This document shows, piece by piece, positions 32,320-40,434 of a stretch of DNA of 64,000 nucleotides. The stretch comes from an uncultured Latescibacterota bacterium. Lineage in GTDB: Bacteria > Latescibacterota > UBA2968 > UBA8231. The stretch lies in contig OY282352.1 in assembly GCA_958295495.1 (NCBI GenBank), positions 3,412,548-3,476,547 of the forward strand. Reading direction: 5' to 3'. The position numbers were made by a program, and so were the translations under genes. Position 1 is the first letter of the stretch. The number at the start of each line of letters is the position of its first letter. The notes under the pieces were generated by a model, which worked only from the letters and a program-made list of their open reading frames with translations, was not told the origin of the DNA and did not search any database.

Positions 32320-33567
32320 GTGCAGCTACCGCAAATGGCCCCGGTCGAGCAGCACTTTGCCAGCGACTCGCTCGCCGACGTGGCCGGTGAGGTCCGCCGC
32401 CAGCTAGCCCACGCCGGCTTAGCCGACGCCATCGCCCCGGGCGCGCGAATCGCCGTTACGGGCGGCAGCCGCGGCATCGCCAACATTCAGCTCATCACCC
32501 GCACCGTCATCGACTGCGTCAAAGAGGCCGGCGGCACGCCCTTCCTGCTGCCGGCCATGGGCAGTCACGGCGGCGCCACGGCCGCAGGCCAAAAGCAGGT
32601 GCTGGCCAGCTACGGTCTCGACGCCGAGAGCATGGGTTGCCCGGTCGAGGCGACCATGGACGTCGTCGAGGTCGCCCAGCTCAGCGACGGCACCCCAGTG
32701 CTGCTCAACCGGCTCGCCACCGAAGCCGATGGCGTGGTGCTCATCAATCGCGTCAAGCCGCACACCTCCTTTCGCGGCCCGTTTGAAAGCGGCTTGATGA
32801 AGATGATGACCATTGGCTTGGGCAGCCACAAAGGCGCGACCATCGCCCATGCCGGTGGTGCCAAAAGCCTCGCTCGCCTGATCCCGGCTTGGGGCCGCTG
32901 CATCCTCGACCAAGCACCGATCCTCATGGGGTTGGCCATCGTCGAAAACGCCTACGAAGAGACCCTCCGCGTCGCGGCTCTGCAACCCGGGCAGTTCCCA
33001 AGCCGCGAGCCCCAGCTTTTGGCGGAAGCGCGGCGCACCATGCCCCGCATCTTAGTCCAAGGCATCGACCTGCTGATCATCGAGCAAATCGGCAAGAATA
33101 TCTCGGGCACGGGCATGGACACCAACGTCGTCGGCCGCATGCTCCTGCCCGGCGTCAAAGAGCCGGAGGCCCCGGGCGCAGCCCGCATCGTGGTACTCGA
33201 CCTGACCGACGAAACCCACGGCAATGCCAACGGCGTCGGCCTCGCCGACATCATCACCCGCCGCCTGTACGAACGCATCGACTTCAAGGCCACGTACGCC
33301 AACGTCTTCACCACCACTTTCCTCAACCGCGCGTACGTACCCGTCGTCATGGCAACCGACCGCGCCGCCATTGAGGCCGCGCTCTCAGTGCAAAACCTCG
33401 CCCACCCCGCACAGGCGCGCGTCGTCCGCATCAAAAACACCCTCGACATCGGCCACATCCAACTATCCGCAAGCCTGCTGCGAGAGTTCGGCGACCATCC
33501 CGACCTAGCGCAAACCGGCGCACTGGCCGAGATGGCGTTTGACGAGCACGGCCGCCTCGGGCCGTAA
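32320..33567 (+). CDS. LarA-like nickel-pincer-type isomerase family protein
   Basis: A 415-residue protein of the lactate-racemase (LarA/DUF2088) superfamily. Diagnostic stretches are PAMGSHGGATAAGQ, RVKPHTSFRGPFESGLMKM, GKNISGTGMDTNVVGR and ETHGNANGVGLAD. Known members use a nickel-pincer nucleotide to epimerise 2-hydroxy acids. This one belongs to an uncharacterised subgroup, so substrate and metal use are inferences, and no larB/C/E maturation genes are in the window. It ends the four-gene operon starting at 30044. The start is GTG at 32320 (QLPQMAPVEQHF). Confidence 0.8.
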   Translation: MQLPQMAPVEQHFASDSLADVAGEVRRQLAHAGLADAIAPGARIAVTGGSRGIANIQLITRTVIDCVKEAGGTPFLLPAMGSHGGATAAGQKQVLASYGLDAESMGCPVEATMDVVEVAQLSDGTPVLLNRLATEADGVVLINRVKPHTSFRGPFESGLMKMMTIGLGSHKGATIAHAGGAKSLARLIPAWGRCILDQAPILMGLAIVENAYEETLRVAALQPGQFPSREPQLLAEARRTMPRILVQGIDLLIIEQIGKNISGTGMDTNVVGRMLLPGVKEPEAPGAARIVVLDLTDETHGNANGVGLADIITRRLYERIDFKATYANVFTTTFLNRAYVPVVMATDRAAIEAALSVQNLAHPAQARVVRIKNTLDIGHIQLSASLLREFGDHPDLAQTGALAEMAFDEHGRLGP

Positions 33568-33775
33568 AAGGTGAAACCCCGACCGTTGTAGGGCGTTGTA
33601 GGGGCGTCCTATATCCATTAGGCAGGCTCTGTAGGTTTCTGCGTTGGGTTGTCCCTACATCGTGGGTATCGGCTATCGCTCCTCGGTTCCACTCGTGAAC
33701 AACCCCCAAAGGTGAGACAGACATCCTCGTCTGCCATTGGCGCCTCCCGTCCCTGTCCAAAACAATGGACAACCC

Positions 33776-36547
33776 ATGAAAAATCCCACTTTTCCGCTCG
33801 CCCTTTTCGCGCTCGGTCTTTTCCTCTCGTCGGCGACCGTCAACTATGCTTCCCCCTCGTCGGCGGATGAGGTGCCTTTCTGTTTGCCCTTCGCTTACGA
33901 GCGGGAGCGCGGCGCTACCTATGCCGCTGGCAAGCCGGTTGGTCTGAACGTTGGCGAACCCTACGCGGTGAGGATGATTTACTTTTTGCCTAACGACCGT
34001 CCGTTTCGCACGTCCGTGATCGATTCGATGAAAACGACGATTCGCCAAGTTCAGACCTTTTATGCCGAGCAGATGCAGGCGCATGGCCTTGGGAACAAAA
34101 CCTTCCGCTTTGAAACCGATGCCGAGGGCGAACCGCTAGTTCACCGAGTGGATGGTCAATATCCGCAAACCCACTATTTTGACGACACACCCGGTACTGT
34201 ACTTGACGAGATTGAACAGGCGTTTGATGCCTGGGAGAACATTTACCTCATCGTTGCTGACATTAGTCGGATAGCAGGTATCGGCGTAGGGGGTCTTAGG
34301 GCGGGTGGCGTGGGAGGAAATCGGAGAAATGGAGGATTTGCCTTGGTTCCGAGCGAATCCATCTTAGTTCCGAGCGAACGTGGTTGGGTTGTGACTGCAC
34401 ATGAGCTTGGCCATGCCTTAGGATTGCTGCACGACTTCCGCGACGATGCGTACATCATGTCGTACGGCCGTCAACCGCACGCTCTATCTATGTGCAATGC
34501 CGAATTTTTGACCGTGAATCCTTACTTCAATCCCAATATCAATGCAGCAAAGAGACGGCGGAGACAGCCGCCAACCATCGAACTCATTTCGCCGCTGACC
34601 TATCCGACAGATGCCAAGAGCGTCGAGGTCCAACTCAAAGTCAGGGGTTTATGGGGGCTTCATCGGGCGATTCTGTTCGCTCGATCTGAAGTAAAGGAGT
34701 GGCGTGGACTCGCGGGTAAAAAAGAAGCTGTCGTTACATTCGATTATGACGGCGGCATTCCCTCTGCCCTAAGCACGAGTCTTTCCGAGCCTATCGTACA
34801 TCCGATTTCCGTATATATAGTTGATACTAACGGAAATTTTACTTGGAGGTCTTTTGCGCTATGGGATGTCGCGACGGTAAGCAGCGATATCGCCACGCTT
34901 GAGCATACGGCTGGGGTCAGTTCGGTGTCGTTTTCTCCCGACGGCACCCTACTGGCTTCCGGGGCAAGTAACGGCACAATCTCCGTGTGGGATGTCGAAA
35001 CCGGCGAAAAGGTCGAGACGCTAGCCGGGCATGGCGGCATTATTTCGCTTTCGTTTTCCCCGGACGGCACCCTACTGGCTTGGAGTTCATTCGGCAGTAG
35101 CAGTAGAGTCTTCCTATGGGACGTTGAAACCAGAGAAAGGGTTGAGGTGCTAGCCGGGCATACGGCTACGGTCCATTCGCTTTCGTTTTCCCCGGACGGC
35201 ACCCTGCTGGCTGCTGGGACAGGGGACGGCCGAGTTTTCTTATGGGACGTTGCTGCCGGCGAAAGGGTCAAATCGCTGGTTGGGCATACGGATGGGGTCG
35301 AATCGCTGTCCTTTGCTCCCGACGGGTCGCGGCTCGCTTCGGCCTCATCCGACGGCACAGTCAAGGTATGGGACATCGCTGCCGGCGGAAGGGTCAAAAC
35401 GCTGGTTGAGCATACGGGCTGGTGGATCCACGCGGTGTCCTTTGCTCCCGACGGCACCCTGCTGATTTTTGACCCTGAAGGCACGGTTCGCGTATGGGAT
35501 GTCGAAACCGGCGAAAAGGTCGAGACGCGGGGTAGGTTTACAGAGTGGAGCTCTTCAATGACCTTTGCTCCCGATGGGTCGCTGATCGCTTCGGCCTCAT
35601 CCGACGGCACAGTCAAGGTATGGGACGTCGCTACCGGCGGAAGGGTCAAAACGCTGGTTGGGCATACGGAGTGGGTTTCTTCGGTGGCCTTTGCTCCCGA
35701 TGGGGCACTGATCGCTTCAGCTTCATCCGACGGCACAGTCAAGGTATGGGATATACCTGAGCGGACACAGCCCCGTCCGCAGACACTCGTGAAAATCTCA
35801 GGCGATAATCAGCAAGGGCCGCCCAACGAGCCGTTGGCGAATCCATTGGTCGTCGAAGTCAGAGATCAGCATGGTGCTCCTCTACAAGGCGTTCAGGTCA
35901 CGTTTACGGTTATCCGAGGCACCGGAACGCTAACGGTTGACCATACAACAACTGCTGCCAACGGCCGGGCACATAGTACGCTCACACTGGGTCCAGATCC
36001 GGGAAACAACATAATTCTGGTATCTGTCGTTGGGCTTATTGCAGAAACCTTTAATGCGTTAGGGAGGCCGCCTATCGCCACGCTTATCAACGATGCACTC
36101 ACGGACTTTTCCCCGTTCGCCGATGCCTTCGGCAAAAGCGACCTCCGCTTTGATCTCGACGCCAACGGCACGGTGGATTTCGCCGACTTTTTCCTCTTCG
36201 TCGAGGCGGCTGACGAGTCGGCGCAGGACCAACTTTTCGCGCTGGCGCAGGAGCTGATCGGCCTACCGGAAGGCGCGCAATTGTATCAGAACGCGCCCAA
36301 TCCATTCAACAGCCAGACGGTGTTATCCTACTTTCTGCTCAACCCCGGCCCGACGCGCTTAGAGATCTTCACGCTGGCCGGGCAACGAGTCGCAATTTTG
36401 AGCACGGGGCCGCAGCAAGCGGGTCGCCACCGGCTAGCTTGGGATGGGCGGGACAGCGAAGGCCGCCCGTTGGCCAGCGGCGTCTATCTGTATCGGCTGG
36501 TGTCGGCCGAGGGCGTTTTGACGCGCAAGCTCATCCTGCTGAGGTAA
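33776..36547 (+). CDS. Secreted metalloprotease-like / WD40 / Ig / sorting-domain protein
   Basis: A 923-residue multidomain protein. The signal peptide is at 1-30. A zinc protease-like domain has HELGHALGLLHD at residues 209-220. Seven or so WD40 blades follow from about 361 to 661 (SFSPDGTLLASG, KVWDVATGG). Then comes an invasin-like Ig domain (about 668-760), a calcium-loop segment LDANGTVDFADF (about 790-806), and a C-terminal FlgD/type IX-type sorting domain from about 838 (YQNAPNPFNSQT, SGVYLYRLVSAEG, then LTRKLILLR at the very end). It is probably exported across the outer membrane. Three blades are nearly identical at DNA level with a 126-base period. Target unknown. Confidence 0.85.
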   Translation: MKNPTFPLALFALGLFLSSATVNYASPSSADEVPFCLPFAYERERGATYAAGKPVGLNVGEPYAVRMIYFLPNDRPFRTSVIDSMKTTIRQVQTFYAEQMQAHGLGNKTFRFETDAEGEPLVHRVDGQYPQTHYFDDTPGTVLDEIEQAFDAWENIYLIVADISRIAGIGVGGLRAGGVGGNRRNGGFALVPSESILVPSERGWVVTAHELGHALGLLHDFRDDAYIMSYGRQPHALSMCNAEFLTVNPYFNPNINAAKRRRRQPPTIELISPLTYPTDAKSVEVQLKVRGLWGLHRAILFARSEVKEWRGLAGKKEAVVTFDYDGGIPSALSTSLSEPIVHPISVYIVDTNGNFTWRSFALWDVATVSSDIATLEHTAGVSSVSFSPDGTLLASGASNGTISVWDVETGEKVETLAGHGGIISLSFSPDGTLLAWSSFGSSSRVFLWDVETRERVEVLAGHTATVHSLSFSPDGTLLAAGTGDGRVFLWDVAAGERVKSLVGHTDGVESLSFAPDGSRLASASSDGTVKVWDIAAGGRVKTLVEHTGWWIHAVSFAPDGTLLIFDPEGTVRVWDVETGEKVETRGRFTEWSSSMTFAPDGSLIASASSDGTVKVWDVATGGRVKTLVGHTEWVSSVAFAPDGALIASASSDGTVKVWDIPERTQPRPQTLVKISGDNQQGPPNEPLANPLVVEVRDQHGAPLQGVQVTFTVIRGTGTLTVDHTTTAANGRAHSTLTLGPDPGNNIILVSVVGLIAETFNALGRPPIATLINDALTDFSPFADAFGKSDLRFDLDANGTVDFADFFLFVEAADESAQDQLFALAQELIGLPEGAQLYQNAPNPFNSQTVLSYFLLNPGPTRLEIFTLAGQRVAILSTGPQQAGRHRLAWDGRDSEGRPLASGVYLYRLVSAEGVLTRKLILLR

Positions 36548-36727
36548 CGCGATGGGAGAATTTTGGTTGTGGTTTATGCGGAGCGCAATGAAACCATTCG
36601 TTTAATCAGTACAGATTGACAACGAGAAGGGAGCGATTGGATTGTGAAAAGCGATAAACAAAAAGGAATGGACGAAATGAGAACAGAGTACGACTTTTCC
36701 GATGGTATGCGTGGGAAGCACTACAAA

Positions 36728-36771
36728 GCGTAACGTCAGGAACATTTAGTAACTAACGTTACGCAGTTTTT
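36728..36771 (+). terminator. Terminator-like hairpin, first copy of the GCGTAACG element
   Basis: GCGTAACGT (36728-36736) pairs with ACGTTACGC (36756-36764) and is followed by AGTTTTT. It lies 180 bases after the WD40 gene. A second copy of the arms occurs at 36842. The region 36548-36727 has no gene that I can support. Confidence 0.5.
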
Positions 36772-36841
36772 CAGAAAACCCTCGATTTCGCCCCAATATC
36801 TTGGGTCAATAGGCTTCGATAAACCACAAGATAGAGAGCTA

Positions 36842-36876
36842 CTGCGTAACGTCAGCTCTTAACTGATGTTACGCAG
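36842..36876. repeat. Second GCGTAACG hairpin element
   Basis: CTGCGTAACGTCAG (36842-36855) pairs with CTGATGTTACGCAG (36863-36876), fourteen pairs with one G-T, loop CTCTTAA. With the hairpin at 36728-36764 it forms two diverged copies about 100 bases apart. Possibly the ends of a miniature transposable element or a REP-like pair. Confidence 0.6.
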
Positions 36877-36886
36877 CCTTTCGTCG

Positions 36887-36993
36887 TTATAAGTCCTCGA
36901 TGACGATGGCTAGGTTGTCCAGCGCTTGGCGGCACTCCTCCGGCAGGTACTGACGGGCCTTTTCCACCAACTCTCAAACGCACGGCGGCGCAC
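36887..36993 (-). pseudogene. Relic of a zincin-like metallopeptidase gene (N-terminus only)
   Basis: From GTG 36993 the frame reads RRRAFE. After a one-base shift near 36971 it continues LVEKARQYLPEECRQALDNL and AIVIEDL before TAA at 36887. The pattern F-E-x-L-V-E-x-A-x-x-x-L-P-E-E-x-x-x-x-L-D-N-x-A-x-V-x-E-D is the characteristic N-terminus of the bacterial zincin-like (DUF1025) metallopeptidase family, in which the HExxH site would come later. Everything after about 30 residues is missing. A further 56-codon frame (about 37001-37171, minus strand) between here and the Rpn gene is not supported by anything. Confidence 0.45.
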
Positions 36994-37201
36994 AGCAAGG
37001 CTACCAAGCTGCGACGCTGCCGGCACTTTCGCAGTAGAGTTCGCCACCCAATTCCTCTGGGTACTGGATCGTCTTTTCCACCTCGGACTCGATCGGGTCA
37101 ACCTCCAACCTCGGCTTGGTCGGCCGCTCGAGGTGGCCGGCGGAGGCCATAAGCCTCCCCGCGCTCCGCATGGTTGCGCGGAAGTAATTGATGTGCCGGC
37201 C

Positions 37202-38104
37202 CTACTCGTCGGCGTTGAGGAGGGCCTGGAAGGCCTCCAGCCGGTCCACTTGGATGGCCGCCCGATGCAACTGCTTGAGACGCTGCAAATCCTCAATGCT
37301 CCGCATGCGAGCGGCCAACGGATCCGCCGCGCCGAGTGCAAAGCGGATCTCCAGCACGTCGAGCAGCGCTTCAAGGGCGCGTTCTCGGCCCCCTTGCTCA
37401 ATGCCTTGCTCAATGCCTTGCTGGGTCAGGTATTGGGCAACGGGTGATTCGCGGATCATATCCATTAGACCCTCCTTGAAGAAAATGGCAGAAACGGTTT
37501 CTTGGGCATACACCAACCCGCTCAGCAGCGACATGCCAGCGAGACAATCGGCTTTCGTCGCCCGATCCAGCGGCTGCGCCTGCACCGCACGCACACACGT
37601 CTCCAGCCAAGCCGCTGGCTGACCCGTCGGCCGCATCAACGGTACAAACGGCAGCAGTCCCACAGGCCCCGACTTGAGGAGACGCTGGCCGTCCAACTCG
37701 CTCAGCCGGATCACTTGGTACTCTATCAAGATGCGATGGCCGGGACGATCCTGGAGATAATAGCCCGGATCGCCCCGGCCAGCCCCCGGCCGCAGGTAGA
37801 TGACGCTGGAAACCACCGGCCAGCCGTAGTGCTCAACGGTGCGTCCGATATAGCCGACCATCCGCCGCACCATCGGCAGATGCGTACTATCGGTGGTTTG
37901 AAACTCGGTGTGGACGAGCACCTCTTCGCCGCCCAACCGCACCCGCAGCAAGCTGTCGGTCTGCCGCGCCTCAACGGTCAGTTGCTCCGGGTTCAGCACT
38001 TCGACGACTTCGACGTCGTCGCGTCCGAGGGCAAAGCGGGCGAAATCGTCGGGGTAGTGCTGCATCAAATACTTGGAAACAATATCAAAGTCGGCCATAT
38101 CCAA
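37202..38104 (-). CDS. Rpn-family PD-(D/E)XK nuclease (recombination-promoting nuclease/putative transposase)
   Basis: A 300-residue protein with the Rpn/DUF4351-type nuclease fold. Residues 46-70 contain ARQTDSLLRV and LVHTEFQTT, giving the D...ExQ catalytic pattern. A low-complexity GIEQGIEQGG segment near residue 232 is typical of the family's C-terminal region. Family members cut DNA and some take part in phage defence or recombination. It lies 275 bases downstream of brxL on the same strand. The next ATG (38098) is an alternative start. Nothing gene-like was found in 38105-38379. Confidence 0.8.
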   Translation of the reverse strand: MDMADFDIVSKYLMQHYPDDFARFALGRDDVEVVEVLNPEQLTVEARQTDSLLRVRLGGEEVLVHTEFQTTDSTHLPMVRRMVGYIGRTVEHYGWPVVSSVIYLRPGAGRGDPGYYLQDRPGHRILIEYQVIRLSELDGQRLLKSGPVGLLPFVPLMRPTGQPAAWLETCVRAVQAQPLDRATKADCLAGMSLLSGLVYAQETVSAIFFKEGLMDMIRESPVAQYLTQQGIEQGIEQGGRERALEALLDVLEIRFALGAADPLAARMRSIEDLQRLKQLHRAAIQVDRLEAFQALLNADE

Positions 38105-38379
38105 CGTTCTACGATACGCCCCGGGATGTCAAGGCCGCGTGCCACGCCCAAAGGCCGCCGGGGTTGGAATCCAGCGGCCTTTGGAATTGGGAACGGACGA
38201 AACGCCGCTTTTCCTCCTCCGAGCGCACCCGCTTGCCGCCGGCGTACCTCTCGTCGCCAATCCGCGCTGCCCGCGCGGCGTGGGAATGGACGGTCCCGGC
38301 CGCCCAGTGGCACGGGCTACGTCGTAGCGCTCAACCGCGTGGACCGTCGGATCACATCATCAGGCGCGTGGCAGTCGAG

Positions 38380-40434
38380 TTACTCCAATAACGCTTTGAG
38401 CAACGCATCTGGCACGTCGGAATAAAACAGAACGTTGATTCGCGTTGCCATGTCATCCGACAGTTCAAATAGCTGCTTTCGCGCTAACACCGGCATCAGC
38501 AGGGTATCTACCCCCCTCTCAATTGCGATACCAACGACACTGACCGCATTGGCCAACGGTTCTACCGACCCTCCAAGATTGAGAGCACCGACAACAACCA
38601 GACCACCTTTCGTACTCTTCTCAAGCAACCCGCTACAAAGCGCCATTAGTGCCGGTAGCCCCAGTGCGGTGCCCCTATGATCATTATCCATTGCACGAAG
38701 CTGCACGGAAAATTCGTGTAAATGCGGGTCCCTGTCTCCAACCAGTTCTGCTGCCCGAGTATACAAATTCTGTTCCGCGTACCTGATGCTTTCACGGAAG
38801 GCAGGCGGGGCTGGAGTATTCAGTATCCTGACGCCACCACCTCTCCCGACCGTTACTTCAATACGATAGAGGCTTGGGCCTGTTTCAGGCTCGCCAGGGC
38901 TAATGCCCCAAATTTGGCCGGGCGGCAAGGGATCCAAGTCAATGGCTTCGTCGCTGTGGAGTTCCGGTGTCGAGACGAACTGTTCAATGCCGTCCTCACC
39001 CATCGAGTAACTGAAATGCGTGTTCCGGAACTCGCTTTTGAACACCCGTTTCTGTTGTTCCTTAACCCGGCGACGGACTTCCAAGGCCATGCGAACCAGA
39101 TCTTCCAGCTCATCGTCTGGCACCTCCATTTCTGGATCTGGGTAGAGCAGTTTCAAGAGTCCGCTTACAGTCTTGTTGACGGCGGTAATGTCTCGTCCGC
39201 TCAGGGCACCACCATAATTTACGCGCCCTTGCAGCACTGAAATGCGGCTGCCAACGCGGAGCCGGCTCCAGCATTCGGACAGAAAGTCGGAGACCAAGCC
39301 GAAGTGATCCGTGAAATGTTTGTTCGGGTTAAGTTTCGGGAAATCCCATCCCGGCACATAGGCATGGATGCGATCCATGAACGCCGTATCTTCCCTCATC
39401 TCGGACGACAGCGGGCTCAGGAGATGGCCGATGCGCTGTTGATGTTCGACATCGACATTCAGATTGCCGACCATCACGATGCCGCCGTCTGCGCGTATGC
39501 TCTCCTTGCCGCGAGAAAATTCACCGGACTCCATGTAGCCTTTCAGAATGTTCACGCCATCCTTCTGATCGAAGGACACGCCAGAGATTTCATCGAAGCA
39601 AACCACGTCGTACTGACACACCAGACCGCGTTGGCCGGAGGCATTGTTGACGAACATCTTAGCGACGGTCGCCTTGCCGCCGGAAACTAGGTGTGCGTAT
39701 GGGGAAATTTGCTGGAACAGATGGCTCTTGCCGGTGCCGCGCGGTCCTAGCTCAACGAGGTTGTAGTTGCGCTCCACGAACGGAACCATCCGTATCAGAG
39801 CGACCAATTGGGAGCGGTCCGACAGGGCGTCCGGCTCTAAGCCTATACTGCGAAGCAAAAGATCCGTCCATTCTTCCTTGGTAAACTCGCGTCGGCCACG
39901 TTGAAGTGCATCGAGCACATCGGCTTTCGATAACTGAATTGCCCGGAGGCTGTCGATGGCAAATGGACGGCCTCCCTGTTCCAGCGCGATTACCGCGTCG
40001 TAGCCCAACGTCACTTCCGCATAGAAACCATCGGTCAACATGCGTTCATGCTGCTTGACCAAGTCGTCGTCTATCCTTACTCCCCTGATAGCGAGGCTTG
40101 GTAGTTCTGCAATAAACGAATCCGTTTTCGCGTCTAGCTTCGCCTTGACGATATCGATTAGCTTGATGGAGCCCTGTTCCCGAGATCTAGCTTTGAACAA
40201 TTCCTCTTCACCCGTTCTGACGGTGCGATCCGCCAACTGACGCTCGACGATCTCCAACCCTTCGGCGATTTCCTGCTCGTCCGTACTCGCACAGTAGCGC
40301 CCTAGAAGAAACTCGACCACATAGGTCGGCACCGGATATTGGCGACTGTACTTGCGCACCAAGTCCTTGCGCACCAAGTAGCCGTCAAACGCCGATGCTG
40401 CCAAACGATCCAACTTATCGAGTTCTACACTCAT
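38380..40434 (-). CDS. brxL: BREX protein BrxL (Lon-related AAA+)
   Basis: Last core gene of the BREX type 1 operon, 684 residues. The AAA+ domain includes the Walker A LGPRGTGKSHLFQQ and Walker B VVCFDEISG. The C-terminal Lon-like domain reads ALGLPALMALCSGLLEK and ALNLGGSVEPLANAVSVVG. In Lon proteases the equivalent positions hold the catalytic Ser (in DGPSAG) and Lys, which I do not see here, so peptidase activity is doubtful. BrxL is required for phage exclusion in type 1 systems. The start overlaps the pglZ stop by four bases. Confidence 0.92.
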   Translation of the reverse strand: MSVELDKLDRLAASAFDGYLVRKDLVRKYSRQYPVPTYVVEFLLGRYCASTDEQEIAEGLEIVERQLADRTVRTGEEELFKARSREQGSIKLIDIVKAKLDAKTDSFIAELPSLAIRGVRIDDDLVKQHERMLTDGFYAEVTLGYDAVIALEQGGRPFAIDSLRAIQLSKADVLDALQRGRREFTKEEWTDLLLRSIGLEPDALSDRSQLVALIRMVPFVERNYNLVELGPRGTGKSHLFQQISPYAHLVSGGKATVAKMFVNNASGQRGLVCQYDVVCFDEISGVSFDQKDGVNILKGYMESGEFSRGKESIRADGGIVMVGNLNVDVEHQQRIGHLLSPLSSEMREDTAFMDRIHAYVPGWDFPKLNPNKHFTDHFGLVSDFLSECWSRLRVGSRISVLQGRVNYGGALSGRDITAVNKTVSGLLKLLYPDPEMEVPDDELEDLVRMALEVRRRVKEQQKRVFKSEFRNTHFSYSMGEDGIEQFVSTPELHSDEAIDLDPLPPGQIWGISPGEPETGPSLYRIEVTVGRGGGVRILNTPAPPAFRESIRYAEQNLYTRAAELVGDRDPHLHEFSVQLRAMDNDHRGTALGLPALMALCSGLLEKSTKGGLVVVGALNLGGSVEPLANAVSVVGIAIERGVDTLLMPVLARKQLFELSDDMATRINVLFYSDVPDALLKALLE

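Noticed and set aside
37001..37171. 56-codon minus-strand frame between the Rpn gene and the zincin relic
   Set aside because: No ribosome-binding site, family resemblance or coding bias that I can see.
38105..38379. Frames between Rpn and brxL that look integrase-like in places
   Set aside because: Only short Arg/Pro-rich frames on both strands with no catalytic motifs.
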